A stretch of DNA of 64,000 nt from Massilia sp. ZL223 (GCF_018119395.1 NZ_JAGPWD010000014.1:1-64000); one strand, 5' to 3'. Positions 1-9,979 are shown, counted from the stretch's first letter. Translations and numbers: made by a program. Notes: generated from the letters alone by a model not told the origin.

Positions 1-50
1 CCCCCCCCACGGCCCCCCGGGGGGGGGGCGCCCCCCCCCCCGCCCCCCGC
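1..50. other. Low-complexity G/C artefact at sequence end
   Basis: The first 50 bases consist almost only of runs of C and G. Just inside this stretch the minus strand codes for a normal photolyase, ending in a segment reading RTARQMIDA. At base 50 the family sequence stops and Gly/Pro/Arg-only codons take over. Poly-G runs of this kind are typical of two-colour short-read chemistry at read or contig ends, so I read this as an assembly artefact. It should not be trusted as genomic sequence. Confidence 0.8.
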
Positions 51-839
51 ATCGATCATCTGCCGCGCCGTGCGCACCAGATGGCGGATCGAGGTCGTAC
101 CGAAACGCAGGTGGCTCGAGAGCCGCGAAGTCGCATCCTCGGCCGGGAAATCGCGCGCCCGGCCGTAATCGCTGATGCCCTCCAGAAACTCCTCGAACAA
201 CTGCTCCGCCCCTTCCATGCCTGCAGGCAACGGCGGCTCCCCATCCTCGAAGCCGATCTGCGCCAGTGAGGGCAGGGCGGACGGCCGTTCCGGCGGCGCA
301 AACGCATGGGCGTGCAGATCGATGGGATAGGCCGCGAGCGTCTCCGGCATGGCCGCCAGCCGCTTGAGCCAGGCGTTCTTGTAGGGCGTGAATACCGAGA
401 ACGGCTGCCCCGCCAGGGTCAGCACTTCGTCCTTCTCGAATATCACCTGGTCCTTGAAGGCGAGCAGGCGCTGCGACTGCCGAGCCAGCTGTTCGGCCAC
501 CTGTGCGTCACGTTCCACGGCGCTGGGCTCATAATCGGTATTGATGTAGACGGTATCCACGCCCAGCTCGGCGGCAAGTCGCGGAACTTCCTCGACCGCG
601 CGCCCGTGGCGCACGATCAGGTAGCTTCCCAGGCGGCGCAATTCCTGGTCGAGGCTGGCCAGGCTGGCATGGATGAAGCGCAGGCGGGCGTCATCGCGTG
701 GCAGCCCTTGCAGGATGTCGGTGTCGTACACAAAGGCGCAAAACACGCGGCCGGAGCCAGCCAGTGCCTCATACAGGGCGGCCTGGTCGAATGCCCGGAG
801 ATCGCGGCGGAACCAGACCAACGAATTGCTTTCGTTCAT
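51..839 (-). CDS. phrB: Deoxyribodipyrimidine photolyase, N-terminal part (partial)
   Basis: Light-dependent repair enzyme that splits cyclobutane pyrimidine dimers. The visible 263 residues begin MNESNSLVWFRRDLR, the usual start of the alpha/beta antenna-binding domain of class I photolyases. They continue through KDQVIFEKDEVL and FTPYKNAW (interdomain region) to RFGTTSIRHLVRTA at the beginning of the FAD-binding helical domain. The catalytic C-terminal half lies beyond the window. The start is the ATG at 837-839. The reading frame is lost into the homopolymer artefact at 1-50, so this is an artificial truncation and not a pseudogene. It is divergent from yqgE. Confidence 0.9.
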
Positions 840-1019
840 CTTTATGTGCTCGGTCAAAACAAGGGTGAAAAGCCCGGGCCGGAAACAGCTAACGGGACCC
901 GGCTGGAGACGCTTCAAGGGGTGTCCGGGCAATTCAGTGTAAACTAACGAAAAGCTTAATGTTGTAGTCTGGATACTGAGCGGTCGTTCAACCAGAGTGA
1001 GCCCTGTGAGAGTACGCGT

Positions 1020-1676
1020 ATGAAAAAAAGTAAAGTTGTCAAAACTCTACCGATGCCCGGCATGCCGCCGGGACAGGACGATACGCAGCTCCGCCCCGGC
1101 CCTGCGCCTTCGGGGCTGAACCTGGCAAATCATTTCCTGATTGCCATGCCGTCGATCCAGGATCCCATTTTCGGCGGCACCGTCGTGTATGTCTGCGAGC
1201 ACAACGAAAAAGGCGTGCTCGGCGTGGTCATCAACAAGCCCACCGACATGACGATGGACGTGCTGTTCGACCGCATCGACCTCAAGCTGGCCGAGGGCCT
1301 GCGCTCGAGCGTGACGGAAGAGCCGATCATGTTCGGCGGACCGGTCCAGGACGACCGCGGCTTCGTGCTGCATTCGCCGGGCGGACGCTACTCGTCCTCG
1401 CTCAATGTCACCGACGAAGTCGCCTTCACCACCTCGATCGACGTGCTGGAAGCCGTCGCCAGCGGGGCAGGGCCGAAGCGCATGCTGGTGTCCATCGGCT
1501 ACGCCGGCTGGAGCCCGGGGCAGCTCGAGGAAGAAATTTCCCGCAACGGCTGGCTGACCGTGGGCGCCGACGCGCGCGTCCTGTTCGACCTGCCGATCGA
1601 GGAACGCTATACCGCCGCCATCAAACTGCTGGGAATCGACCCGCTCATGCTCGCCACCGAAGCCGGCCATGCGTAA
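1020..1676 (+). CDS. YqgE/AlgH family protein (UPF0301)
   Basis: Conserved bacterial protein of about 190-220 residues with no proven biochemical activity; in pseudomonads the homologue AlgH affects alginate and virulence expression. The 218 residues contain the family signatures SGLNLANHFLIAMPSI, GVVINKPT, MFGGPVQ, VLHSPG and GYAGWSPGQLEEE. The N-terminus carries about 33 extra residues before the conserved SGLNLANHFLIA, so a later start is possible, though no better ATG is evident. It lies directly upstream of ruvX, pyrR, pyrB and pyrC' in the same order as in Pseudomonas, which supports one transcription unit. Confidence 0.88.
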   Translation: MKKSKVVKTLPMPGMPPGQDDTQLRPGPAPSGLNLANHFLIAMPSIQDPIFGGTVVYVCEHNEKGVLGVVINKPTDMTMDVLFDRIDLKLAEGLRSSVTEEPIMFGGPVQDDRGFVLHSPGGRYSSSLNVTDEVAFTTSIDVLEAVASGAGPKRMLVSIGYAGWSPGQLEEEISRNGWLTVGADARVLFDLPIEERYTAAIKLLGIDPLMLATEAGHA

Positions 1677-1691
1677 GAATGGTTGACATCG

Positions 1692-2084
1692 ATGGTTGAT
1701 ATCGTTTTTGGGTTCGACTTCGGCGTCAAGCGGATCGGCATTGCAATGGGAAATACACTGACGGGGCAGGCCCAGCCGCTGACCGTCATCAAGGCGGTCG
1801 ACAACGCGACCCGCTTCCAGGTCATCGGTGACCTGATCGAACAATGGCGCCCGGCGCGCCTCGTCGTGGGCGAGCCGCGCCATCCGGACGGCGCCGAGCA
1901 CGAGATGACCGCGCGCAGCCGGCGTTTCGCCAACCAGCTTCACGGCCGCTTCAACCTGCCCGTCGACCTGGTCGACGAGCGCTATTCCTCCGCCGTCATC
2001 CAAGCCAAGCGCGGCGAGGTCATCGACGCCAAGGCGGCCGCCATCATTTTGCAACAATACTTTGACGATCATGCCAACATCTAA
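1692..2084 (+). CDS. ruvX: Putative pre-16S rRNA nuclease / Holliday junction resolvase
   Basis: YqgF-family RNase H-fold nuclease implicated in 16S rRNA 5' maturation. The protein has the family motifs GFDFGVKRIGIA (first catalytic Asp), VVGEPRHPDG, LVDERYSS and a C-terminal DAKAAAIILQQYF, which together cover the whole family at 130 residues. I start at the ATG at 1692; an in-frame TTG at 1683 would add three residues. The gene follows yqgE after 15 bases and its end overlaps pyrR by 14 bases, so translation is probably coupled. Confidence 0.9.
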   Translation: MVDIVFGFDFGVKRIGIAMGNTLTGQAQPLTVIKAVDNATRFQVIGDLIEQWRPARLVVGEPRHPDGAEHEMTARSRRFANQLHGRFNLPVDLVDERYSSAVIQAKRGEVIDAKAAAIILQQYFDDHANI

Positions 2085-2589
2085 CCACGACCTCGACGCG
2101 GAAGCGCTCTACCGCGAGCTGCTGTCCCAGGTCCGGGCCGGCCTGGAAGGCGTAAGCGACGCCGCCATCGTCGGCATCCACTCCGGCGGCGCCTGGCTCG
2201 CCGAGCGCCTGGCGCGCGACCTCGACCTGACCAGCCGCCTGGGGTCGATCGACGTCTCGTTCTACCGCGACGACTACGCCAAGAAGGGCCTGCATCCGGA
2301 CGTGAAGCCGACTCACATCCGCTTCCCGGTCGACGGCGCCACCGTCGTGCTGGTCGACGACGTGCTGCAGACCGGCCGCACCACGCGCGCCGCGATCAAC
2401 GTGCTGTTCGACTACGGCCGCCCGGCCTGCATCAAGCTCGCGGCCCTGGCCGACCGCGGCGGACGCGAACTGCCGGTCGCCGCCGACTTCGTCGGCACCC
2501 GCGCCACGCTCGCGGCCAACCAGTCCCTGTGCCTGCAGCGTGATGCGTCCGGCCAGCTTTCGCTCACCATCGAAGAAGACAATGCTTAA
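2071..2589 (+). CDS. pyrR: PyrR-type regulator / uracil phosphoribosyltransferase
   Basis: PRTase-fold protein of pyrimidine metabolism. The PRPP-binding loop [16 protein letters not shown] is at about residues 94-109. The protein is 172 residues, normal for PyrR. The ATG at 2071 overlaps the end of ruvX; an in-frame TTG at 2062 is less likely. In Gram-positives PyrR is an RNA-binding attenuator as well as a weak UPRTase; in pseudomonads with this same gene order it is reported to be mainly regulatory. I see no convincing attenuator hairpin ahead of the operon, so its mode of action here is open. Confidence 0.9.
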   Translation: MPTSNHDLDAEALYRELLSQVRAGLEGVSDAAIVGIHSGGAWLAERLARDLDLTSRLGSIDVSFYRDDYAKKGLHPDVKPTHIRFPVDGATVVLVDDVLQTGRTTRAAINVLFDYGRPACIKLAALADRGGRELPVAADFVGTRATLAANQSLCLQRDASGQLSLTIEEDNA

Positions 2590-3547
2590 TCCGCAACTGA
2601 ACAAACACGGCGAGCTGCAGCACCTGCTCACCATCGAGGGACTGAAGAAGTCGCACATCGACCACATCCTGGACACCGCATCGAGCTTCGTCGGCATCTC
2701 CGACCGCGAAGTGAAGAAGGTCCCGCTCATGCGCGGCAAGAGCGTGTTCAACCTGTTCTTCGAAAACTCGACCCGCACCCGCACCACCTTCGAGATCGCC
2801 TCCAAGCGCCTCTCGGCCGACGTCATCAACCTGAACATCCAGGCATCGTCGACCACCAAGGGCGAGTCGCTGCTCGACACCATCGACAACCTGTCGGCCA
2901 TGCACGCCGACATGTTCGTGGTGCGCCATTCGCAGTCGGGCGCGCCCTACCTGATCGCCAAGCACCTGAACGAGAGCGGCCAGTCGCACGTGCACGTGGT
3001 GAACGCCGGCGACGGCCGCCACGCGCACCCGACCCAGGGCCTGCTCGACATGTACACGATCCGCCACTACAAGAAGGACTTCACCAACCTGCGCGTGGCC
3101 ATCGTGGGCGACATCCTGCACAGCCGCGTGGCGCGCTCGGACATCCACGCGCTGACCACGCTGGGCGTGCCGGAAGTGCGCGCCATCGGCCCGCACACCC
3201 TGCTGCCGGGCGGCCTGGAGCAGATGGGCGTGCGCCTGTTCACCAATATGGACGAAGGCCTGAAGGACGTCGACGTCATCATCATGCTGCGCCTGCAGAA
3301 CGAACGCATGAGCGGCGCGCTGCTGCCCTCGGCGCAGGAATACTTCAAGAGCTATGGCCTGACGCCGGAACGCCTGGCGCTGGCCAAGCCGGACGCCATC
3401 GTGATGCACCCGGGCCCGATGAACCGCGGCGTGGAGATCGATTCGGCGGTGGCCGACGGCAGCCAGGCGGTGATCCTCCCGCAGGTCACCTTCGGCATCG
3501 CGGTACGCATGGCAGTCATGAGCATTTTGGCAGGAACCCACGGATGA
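2582..3547 (+). CDS. pyrB: Aspartate carbamoyltransferase catalytic subunit
   Basis: Transfers the carbamoyl group from carbamoyl phosphate to aspartate, the committed step of UMP synthesis. The 321 residues include the carbamoyl-phosphate loop [10 protein letters not shown] near residues 62-71, the HPTQGLLD segment and [10 protein letters not shown] near the C-terminus. The ATG at 2582 overlaps the last codons of pyrR and gives the normal length for the family; a further upstream ATG would add 14 non-conserved residues. The gene ends overlapping pyrC' by four bases. As in Pseudomonas, the enzyme probably forms a dodecamer with the PyrC'-like partner encoded next. Confidence 0.95.
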   Translation: MLNPQLNKHGELQHLLTIEGLKKSHIDHILDTASSFVGISDREVKKVPLMRGKSVFNLFFENSTRTRTTFEIASKRLSADVINLNIQASSTTKGESLLDTIDNLSAMHADMFVVRHSQSGAPYLIAKHLNESGQSHVHVVNAGDGRHAHPTQGLLDMYTIRHYKKDFTNLRVAIVGDILHSRVARSDIHALTTLGVPEVRAIGPHTLLPGGLEQMGVRLFTNMDEGLKDVDVIIMLRLQNERMSGALLPSAQEYFKSYGLTPERLALAKPDAIVMHPGPMNRGVEIDSAVADGSQAVILPQVTFGIAVRMAVMSILAGTHG

Positions 3548-4824
3548 AACTTCATATCAAGAACGGGCGCCTGGTCGACCCGGCGAACGGCATCAACGAA
3601 ACCAAGGATCTCTTCATTGCGGACGGCAAGATCGCCGGCGTCGGCGCGGCCCCCGCGGGCTTCAGCGCCGACCAGACGATCGATGCCAGCGGCCTGGTGG
3701 TCGCGCCCGGCCTGGTCGACCTGTCGGCCCGCCTGCGCGAGCCGGGCTACGAATACAAGGCCACCCTGGAATCGGAAATGCAGGCGGCCATGCAGGGCGG
3801 CGTGACCACCCTGGTGTGCCCGCCGGATACCGACCCGGTGCTGGACGAGCCCGGCCTGGTCGAGATGCTCAAGCACCGCGCGCGCATCCTGAACCAGGCC
3901 CACGTGCACCCGCTGGGCGCGCTGACCGTCGGCCTGAAAGGCCAGGCACTGACCGAAATGGCCGAGCTGACCGAAGCCGGCTGCATCGGCTTCGCCCAGG
4001 CCGAGGAACCGGTCCTCGACACCACTGTCCTGCTGCGCGCCATGCAGTACGCGAAAACCTTCGGCTATACCGTGTGGCTGCGCCCGCAGGACCCGCACAT
4101 CGGCCGCGGCGGCGTGGCCCACAGCGGCCCGCTGGCCTCGCGCCTGGGCCTGTCGGGCGTGCCGGTGATGTCCGAGACCATCGCCCTGCACACCATCTTC
4201 GAACTGATGCGTTCCACCGGCGCCCGCGTGCACCTGTGCCGCATCTCGGCCGCCGCCAGCCTGGAACTGATCAAGGCCGCCAAGAAGGAAGGCTTGCCGG
4301 TCACCTGCGACGTCGGCGTGCACCACCTGCACATGACCGACGCCGACATCGGCTTCTTCGATTCCAACGCGCGCTTCACCCCGCCGCTGCGCGCCCAGCG
4401 CGACCGCGACGCGATCCAGGCGGGCCTGCTGGACGGCACCGTGGACGCGGTATGCTCCGACCACACCCCGGTCGACGACGACGAGAAGCTGCTGCCCTTC
4501 GGCGAAGCCTCGCCGGGCGCCACCGGCCTGGAATTGCTGCTGGCCCTGATGCTCAAGTGGGCGGACGGCCAGCGCGGCGCCGACGGCCTGGCGCGCGCGA
4601 TCGGCAAGGTCACCCACGAGGCAGCGCGCATCGCCGGGCTGCCGGCGGGCACGCTGTCGGTGGGCGCCTCGGCCGACGTGGTGCTGTTCGACCCGGACCT
4701 GCGCTGGAAGGTCGAGCGCTCGGCGCTGGCGAGCCAGGGCAAGCACACGCCTTTCCTCGGTTATGAACTGGCTGGCCAGGTCAAGACCACCATCGTGCGC
4801 GGACAGGTCGCTTTCCAGCGCTGA
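3544..4824 (+). CDS. pyrC': Dihydroorotase-like non-catalytic subunit (PyrC')
   Basis: Amidohydrolase-fold protein of 426 residues, matching type I dihydroorotase along its length. The metal-binding HxH that normally follows PGLVD (LHVHLREPG) reads LSARLREPG here, with Ser61 and Arg63 in place of the two histidines. The downstream HxxH is also changed (HLCR), while SDHTPV is kept. This is the pattern of the inactive PyrC' proteins of pseudomonads, which hold the aspartate carbamoyltransferase complex together without dihydroorotase activity. An active PyrC should then exist elsewhere in the genome. The ATG overlaps the pyrB stop (ATGA). Confidence 0.9.
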   Translation: MKLHIKNGRLVDPANGINETKDLFIADGKIAGVGAAPAGFSADQTIDASGLVVAPGLVDLSARLREPGYEYKATLESEMQAAMQGGVTTLVCPPDTDPVLDEPGLVEMLKHRARILNQAHVHPLGALTVGLKGQALTEMAELTEAGCIGFAQAEEPVLDTTVLLRAMQYAKTFGYTVWLRPQDPHIGRGGVAHSGPLASRLGLSGVPVMSETIALHTIFELMRSTGARVHLCRISAAASLELIKAAKKEGLPVTCDVGVHHLHMTDADIGFFDSNARFTPPLRAQRDRDAIQAGLLDGTVDAVCSDHTPVDDDEKLLPFGEASPGATGLELLLALMLKWADGQRGADGLARAIGKVTHEAARIAGLPAGTLSVGASADVVLFDPDLRWKVERSALASQGKHTPFLGYELAGQVKTTIVRGQVAFQR

Positions 4825-4881
4825 TCCGTCCATGACCGCGCGGACCTGGCGTCCGCGTGGTCCTTTTCATCGTTTCCCGTC

Positions 4882-5637
4882 TTGAAGATCCGCCTTGCCT
4901 GGCGCCTCGCGCGCGTCGTCGTCCACCTGCTCGAAGGCCTTGCCACATCCGCGCTGGTGTTTCCGCTGGCATCGAATGGCTTGCGCGAGCGCCTCACGCG
5001 CTCGTGGTCGCGCCGCTTACTGAGGCTGTGCCGCATCGAGGTCGAGCAGGCGCCCGGCGCGCCGGTGCTGGAGCATGCGCTGATCGTGGCCAACCACGTG
5101 TCCTGGCTGGACATCTTCGTGATCAATGCGCTGCATCCCTGCCGCTTCGTGGCCAAGGCCGAGATCCGCGCCTGGCCGGTGCTGGGCTGGCTGGCGGCGG
5201 CCGCCGGCACGGTGTTCATCGCGCGCGGCAACCGGCGCGAGCTGCGCCACATCTTCAAGGGGCTGGTCGAGGTGCTGCACAAGGGACAGCGGGTGGCTTT
5301 CTTCCCTGAAGGGACCACATCGCGGCAGGGCGAAGTGCTGCCTTTCCATGCCAACCTGTTCGAGGCGGCCATCGACGCCAGGGTGGCGGTGCAGCCGTAT
5401 GCGCTGGCGTATGTGAACGGGGAGGGGGCGTTTCACCCTTCGGTCGATTACGTGGGCGAGACGACCTTCGTGGACAGCATGTTCAAGGTGCTGGAAGGCC
5501 CGCCGATCCGCGCGCGCCTGGCCTGCCTGCCGCCCTTGGAGAGCGCAGGCGCGCACCGTCGCGAGCTGGCGCAGGCCGCGCAGGATGCCATTACCGCAGG
5601 TCTAAAAGCCGTCGTTCCGGCGGAGGCCGGAACCTAA
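4882..5637 (+). CDS. 1-acyl-glycerol-3-phosphate acyltransferase family protein
   Basis: PlsC-type acyltransferase that would acylate lysophosphatidic acid or a related lysolipid at the inner membrane. The 251 residues carry an N-terminal membrane segment, the catalytic NHVSWLD (His72, Asp77) and the substrate-binding FFPEGTTS. The only reasonable start is the TTG at 4882 (MKIRLAWRLA), as no in-frame ATG precedes the catalytic motif. The C-terminus VVPAEAGT is encoded by a truncated copy of the intergenic palindromic repeat, so the original stop was probably earlier. It follows pyrC' by 57 bases. It is a paralogue of the plsC at 17358-18098. Confidence 0.87.
   Translation: MKIRLAWRLARVVVHLLEGLATSALVFPLASNGLRERLTRSWSRRLLRLCRIEVEQAPGAPVLEHALIVANHVSWLDIFVINALHPCRFVAKAEIRAWPVLGWLAAAAGTVFIARGNRRELRHIFKGLVEVLHKGQRVAFFPEGTTSRQGEVLPFHANLFEAAIDARVAVQPYALAYVNGEGAFHPSVDYVGETTFVDSMFKVLEGPPIRARLACLPPLESAGAHRRELAQAAQDAITAGLKAVVPAEAGT
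5609..5634. repeat. Truncated copy of the palindromic intergenic repeat
   Basis: The segment CGTCGTTCCGGCGG followed by AGGCCGGAACC matches the stem-loop part of the repeats at 11728-11860, but lacks the CAAGTTT tail. It lies in frame at the end of the acyltransferase gene and supplies its last eight codons and stop. Confidence 0.75.
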
Positions 5638-5645
5638 TAAGCCTG

Positions 5646-6491
5646 TTACCTCTTCCCACTGTGCTCCTGATACTCGGGGCAATCCACCTGCAGCAGCGCG
5701 CGATTATCCAGGCACACCGCGGTAAGCTTCCCGCCCCACACGCAGCCGCTGTCCAGCCCCACCAGGTTAGGCCTGAGCACCAGCCCCAGCGCCGACCAGT
5801 GCCCGAACACCACCGTCACGTTCGCCGTCTTGCGCTCGGGCAGGTCGAACCACGGAATCAGCCCCGAGCCTTCCGGCCCGTTCTCGCTTTCCTTGTGCTT
5901 GAAGTCCATGCTCCCATCCGGCTCGCACAGCCGCATGCGCGTCAGCGCATTGACGATGCAGCGCAGCCGCGCCATGCCGGTCAGGCTGTCGTCCCAGCGG
6001 TTCGGCTCGTTGCCGTACATCTCGCGCAGGAAGTCGATCCACCCGTCGCCGCGCAGCACGGCTTCCACTTCGCCCGCCAGCGCCATGGTCTGGGCGGCGT
6101 CCCACTGCGGCGCCACGCCGGCATGCACCAGCAGGTGAGCGTCGACGAACATCGCCAGCGGCCGGCGGCGCAGCCAGTCGATCAGCTCGTCGCGGTCGGG
6201 GGCGGCGAGGATGGCGTCGAGGGTGTCGGAACGGCTCACGCGCTGCGCGCCCACCGCCACCGCGATCAGGTGCAGGTCGTGGTTGCCGAGCAGGGCCTCG
6301 ACCCGGCCGCCGCTGGATTCGGACAGCGCCTTCATGCGCCGCAGCGCGGTGAGGGAATCGGGGCCGCGGTTGATCAGGTCGCCCACGAACAGGATGCGCG
6401 CCTCGCCCTGGGCGTCTTCCTTGATATGTTCGAGCAGGAGCTGGGCTTCGTGGGCGCAACCCTGCAGGTCGCCAATGGCATAGGTTTTCAT
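5646..6491 (-). CDS. apaH: Symmetrical bis(5'-nucleosyl)-tetraphosphatase
   Basis: Hydrolyses Ap4A to two ADP and limits alarmone build-up; it can also remove Np4N caps from RNA. The 281 residues show the metallophosphatase signatures GDLQGC (residues 7-12), [17 protein letters not shown] and the later HAGV and GHWSALG. Length is typical for ApaH (about 280). The gene runs convergently toward the acyltransferase with only eight bases between stops, and divergently from rfbB. No ksgA/apaG neighbours are present, unlike in enterobacteria. Confidence 0.95.
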   Translation of the reverse strand: MKTYAIGDLQGCAHEAQLLLEHIKEDAQGEARILFVGDLINRGPDSLTALRRMKALSESSGGRVEALLGNHDLHLIAVAVGAQRVSRSDTLDAILAAPDRDELIDWLRRRPLAMFVDAHLLVHAGVAPQWDAAQTMALAGEVEAVLRGDGWIDFLREMYGNEPNRWDDSLTGMARLRCIVNALTRMRLCEPDGSMDFKHKESENGPEGSGLIPWFDLPERKTANVTVVFGHWSALGLVLRPNLVGLDSGCVWGGKLTAVCLDNRALLQVDCPEYQEHSGKR

Positions 6492-6596
6492 GTTCTTATT
6501 ATCCAGGATCGGAGCGCCGGGTCCCGCCGCTAGTCGATGGTTGGGGGCGAGTTCACGTAGAATTGCCGGTAAACTTATTGCTTTGGCGGATACTAA

Positions 6597-7664
6597 ATGA
6601 TTTTAGTCACTGGCGGTGCGGGTTTTATCGGGGCAAATTTTGTCCTCGACTGGCTGGCCCAATCGGATGAGCCGGTCCTGAACCTGGACAAGCTGACCTA
6701 TGCGGGCAACCTGGAAAACCTGGCCAGCCTGCAGGGCGACCCGCGCCACGTGTTCGTGCGCGGCGACATCGCGGACGGCGAGCTGGTGACGGCGCTGCTG
6801 CGCCAGCATCGCCCGCGCGCCATCCTTCACTTCGCGGCGGAGAGCCATGTCGACCGCTCGATCCATGCGCCGGGCCAGTTCGTGCAGACCAATGTGCAGG
6901 GCACCTACACCTTGCTGGAAGCCGCGCGCGCCCACCTGGCCACGCTGGATGCCGGCGAGCGCGAGGCCTTCCGCTTCCTGCACGTGTCCACCGACGAGGT
7001 CTACGGCACCCTGGCTCCCCAGGATCCGCCGTTCAGCGAAACCACGCCCTACGCGCCCAACAGCCCGTATGCGGCCTCGAAGGCGGCCTCGGACCACCTG
7101 GTGCGCGCCTGGCATCACACCTACGGCCTGCCGACCCTGACCACGAATTGCTCGAACAACTACGGTCCCTTCCAGTTCCCCGAAAAGCTGATTCCGCTGA
7201 TGATCGCCAACGCCCTCGCGGGCAAGCCCTTGCCGGTGTACGGCGATGGCCAGCAGGTGCGCGACTGGCTGTACGTGGGCGACCACTGCGCGGCTATCCG
7301 GCGCGTGCTGGAAGCGGGGCGGCCGGGTGAGGTGTACAACGTCGGCGGGTCGAGCGAAATGGCCAACCTCGACGTGGTCGGCTCCCTGTGCGACATCCTC
7401 GACCGGCTGGTGCCCGCCGCCGGGAGCCGGCGCAAGCAGATCAGCTTCGTGGCGGACCGCCCGGGACACGACCGGCGCTACGCCATCGACGCGCGCAAGA
7501 TCGAGCGCGAACTGGGCTGGCGTCCGGCGCACAGCTTTGCCGCCGGCCTGGAAGACACCGTGCGCTGGTACCTGGCGCACCAGGACTGGGTCAGCCATGT
7601 CCAGAGCGGCGCCTACCTGGAGTGGGTCGAACGCAACTACGGCAAGCGGGGAGACGCATCATGA
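6597..7664 (+). CDS. rfbB: dTDP-glucose 4,6-dehydratase
   Basis: Second enzyme of dTDP-L-rhamnose synthesis; it dehydrates dTDP-glucose with bound NAD. The extended short-chain dehydrogenase features are visible: GGAGFIG at residues 6-12, [18 protein letters not shown] with the catalytic Asp-Glu pair, and YAASKAASD with the Tyr-Lys pair. Length is 355 residues, normal for RfbB/RmlB. It is the first gene of rfbBACD; its stop overlaps the first possible start of rfbA. The product should feed rhamnose into LPS or an exopolysaccharide. Confidence 0.96.
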   Translation: MILVTGGAGFIGANFVLDWLAQSDEPVLNLDKLTYAGNLENLASLQGDPRHVFVRGDIADGELVTALLRQHRPRAILHFAAESHVDRSIHAPGQFVQTNVQGTYTLLEAARAHLATLDAGEREAFRFLHVSTDEVYGTLAPQDPPFSETTPYAPNSPYAASKAASDHLVRAWHHTYGLPTLTTNCSNNYGPFQFPEKLIPLMIANALAGKPLPVYGDGQQVRDWLYVGDHCAAIRRVLEAGRPGEVYNVGGSSEMANLDVVGSLCDILDRLVPAAGSRRKQISFVADRPGHDRRYAIDARKIERELGWRPAHSFAAGLEDTVRWYLAHQDWVSHVQSGAYLEWVERNYGKRGDAS

Positions 7665-8569
7665 GAAGGGCACCGATGGCACGTGAAAAGCGGCGCGGGA
7701 TCATCCTGGCGGGCGGTTCGGGCACCCGGCTGTTTCCGATGACGGTGGCGGTGTCCAAGCAGCTGCTGCCGGTCTACGACAAGCCGATGATCTATTACCC
7801 GATCACCACCTTGATGCTGGCGGGAATCCAGGACATCCTGATCATCTCCACCCCGCAAGACCTGCCGCGCTTCCAGCAGCTGCTGGGCGACGGCAGCCAG
7901 TGGGGCCTGAATTTTCAATACGCCGAGCAGCCTTCGCCTGAAGGCCTGGCCCAGGCCTACCTGATCGGCCGCCGCTTCGTGAACGGCGAACCTTCGGCCC
8001 TGATCCTGGGCGACAACCTGTATTACGGGAATGGCCTGGAGCAATCCCTGGCCACCGCCACCAATCGGACGGAAGGCGCCACCGTGTTCGCCTACCATGT
8101 GCAAGATCCGGAGCGCTATGGCGTGGTGGAATTCGACGCGGGATTCAAGGCGCTCTCGATCGAGGAAAAGCCGGCCCAGCCCAAGTCGAACTACGCCGTG
8201 ACCGGGCTGTATTTCTACGACAGCGACGTGTGCGACATCGCCGCTTCGCTGCGGCCGTCCAGCCGCGGCGAGCTGGAGATCACCGACGTCAACCGCGCCT
8301 ACCTCGATGCCGGAAAGCTGAAGGTCGCGCTGTTGGGCCGCGGCTTCGCCTGGCTCGATACCGGCACCTGCGATTCGCTGCTTGACGCATCCCAATTCAT
8401 CGCCACCATCGAGCACCGCCAGGGCTTGAAGATCGGCGTGCCGGAAGAGGTGGCCTACCGGCGCGGCTACATCGATGCGGCGGCCCTGGAGCGGCTGGCC
8501 GGGCCGCTCACGAAGAGCGGCTACGGCCAGTACCTGCTGCGCGTGCTGGGCGACAAAGTCCCGCGATGA
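7661..8569 (+). CDS. rfbA: Glucose-1-phosphate thymidylyltransferase
   Basis: Makes dTDP-glucose from dTTP and glucose-1-phosphate, the first step of rhamnose synthesis. Motifs are [16 protein letters not shown] (nucleotide binding), [22 protein letters not shown], the EEKP segment and WLDTGT near the C-terminus. Two starts are plausible, both with a good purine-rich ribosome site: ATG 7661 (302 residues, overlapping the rfbB stop in ATGA) and ATG 7676 (297 residues, beginning [14 protein letters not shown]). I report the former because the coupling is typical of this operon. Confidence 0.95.
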   Translation: MRRAPMAREKRRGIILAGGSGTRLFPMTVAVSKQLLPVYDKPMIYYPITTLMLAGIQDILIISTPQDLPRFQQLLGDGSQWGLNFQYAEQPSPEGLAQAYLIGRRFVNGEPSALILGDNLYYGNGLEQSLATATNRTEGATVFAYHVQDPERYGVVEFDAGFKALSIEEKPAQPKSNYAVTGLYFYDSDVCDIAASLRPSSRGELEITDVNRAYLDAGKLKVALLGRGFAWLDTGTCDSLLDASQFIATIEHRQGLKIGVPEEVAYRRGYIDAAALERLAGPLTKSGYGQYLLRVLGDKVPR

Positions 8570-8579
8570 GAGCCTGGCC

Positions 8580-9125
8580 ATGAAGTGCACCCCGACCGCC
8601 ATCGCGGGCGTGCTGCTGCTCGAACCGCAGGTGTTCACGGACGAGCGGGGTTTCTTTTTCGAGAGCTACAACGCGCGCCGCTTCCGCGAGGCCAGCGGCT
8701 TCGAGCCGGTGTTTGTCCAGGACAACCATTCCAGGTCGCACCGCAACGTGCTGCGCGGCCTGCATTACCAGGTCGAGGTGCCGCAAGGCAAACTGGTGCG
8801 CGTGGTCCAGGGCACCGTGTTCGACGTGGTGGTCGACCTGCGTGCCGGCTCGCCCAGTTTCGGGCGCTGGATCGGCACCGAGCTGTCCGCCGACAACCGG
8901 CGCCAGCTGTGGGTGCCGCCGGGCTGCGCGCATGGCTTCCTCACCCTGAGCGAGGAGGCCGATTGCCTGTACAAGACCACCGAATACTGGTCGCCCGCGC
9001 ACGAGCGCACCCTGCTGTGGAACGATGCGCGCCTCGCCATCGAGTGGCCTTTGATGGGCGAGCCCATCCTGTCCGCCAAGGACCGCGAGGGCAGGCCCTT
9101 CGGCGCGGCCGAGGTGTTCCGGTGA
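8580..9125 (+). CDS. rfbC: dTDP-4-dehydrorhamnose 3,5-epimerase
   Basis: Epimerises dTDP-4-keto-6-deoxyglucose at C3 and C5. The cupin-like protein of 181 residues has FTDERGFFFE, the catalytic His segment LRGLHYQ, VDLR and VPPGCAHGF. It begins 11 bases after the rfbA stop and ends in a four-base overlap with rfbD. Confidence 0.95.
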   Translation: MKCTPTAIAGVLLLEPQVFTDERGFFFESYNARRFREASGFEPVFVQDNHSRSHRNVLRGLHYQVEVPQGKLVRVVQGTVFDVVVDLRAGSPSFGRWIGTELSADNRRQLWVPPGCAHGFLTLSEEADCLYKTTEYWSPAHERTLLWNDARLAIEWPLMGEPILSAKDREGRPFGAAEVFR

Positions 9126-9979
9126 AGATCCTGCTCACCGGCGCCGACGGACAGATCGGCTACGAGCTGCTGCGCTGCCTGCAGGGCCTGGGCGAGATCG
9201 TCGCCTGCGACCGCAAGCGGCTGGACCTGGCCGACCTCGACCAGGTCCGCGACGCGATACGCAGCGTCCAGCCCGAGCTGATCGTCAACGCGGCCGCCTA
9301 TACGGCCGTGGACCGCGCCGAGAGCGAGCCCGAGCTGGCCCTGCGAGTCAATGCCCAGGCGCCCGGCGTGATGGCCCTGCAGGCGCGCGAAGTGGGCGCC
9401 GCCCTGGTGCATTTCTCGACCGATTACGTGTTCGGCGGCGACAAGGACGAACCCTATACCGAGGGCGACCGCACAGGGCCGCTCAATGTCTACGGCGAAA
9501 CCAAGTTGCTGGGGGAGCAGGCCATCGTGTCCTCTGGCGCGCCCTACCTGATCCTGCGCACCAGCTGGGTCTACGGCATGCGCGGGAATAATTTCCTGCG
9601 CACGATGCTGCGCCTGGCGGCCGAGCGCGAGGAGGTGCGGGTGGTCGACGACCAGGTGGGCGCGCCGACCTGGAGCCGCACCGTAGCCCAGACCGCGGCC
9701 CATATCCTGGTCCAGGCCCAGGTGGGCGGGCCCAAATGGTGGCGCGACAACCGCGGCACCTATCATCTGAGCGCCCAGGGCGAAACCAGCTGGGCGGGAT
9801 TTGCCCAGGCGATCATGGAAGAAAGCGCGCAAGCCTGCCGCGTGGTGCCGATCGCCTCCAGCGATTATCCGACCCTTGCCAGGCGCGCGCGCAATTCGCG
9901 CCTGAACTGCGCCAAGCTGACTCACCGTTTCTGCCGCCTTCCCGACTGGCGCGATGCGCTTGCGCTCTGCATGCGCTAG
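9122..9979 (+). CDS. rfbD: dTDP-4-dehydrorhamnose reductase
   Basis: Last step of dTDP-L-rhamnose synthesis, reducing the 4-keto group with NAD(P)H. The 285 residues start with the Rossmann motif LLTGADGQIG, and contain NAAAYTAVDRAE, STDYVFGG, the catalytic YGETK and VYGMRGNNF. The start is a GTG at 9122 that overlaps the rfbC stop; the conserved MKILLTG begins there. It is the last gene of the rhamnose set; 182 bases with a palindrome and a possible promoter separate it from the next gene. Confidence 0.95.
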   Translation: MKILLTGADGQIGYELLRCLQGLGEIVACDRKRLDLADLDQVRDAIRSVQPELIVNAAAYTAVDRAESEPELALRVNAQAPGVMALQAREVGAALVHFSTDYVFGGDKDEPYTEGDRTGPLNVYGETKLLGEQAIVSSGAPYLILRTSWVYGMRGNNFLRTMLRLAAEREEVRVVDDQVGAPTWSRTVAQTAAHILVQAQVGGPKWWRDNRGTYHLSAQGETSWAGFAQAIMEESAQACRVVPIASSDYPTLARRARNSRLNCAKLTHRFCRLPDWRDALALCMR

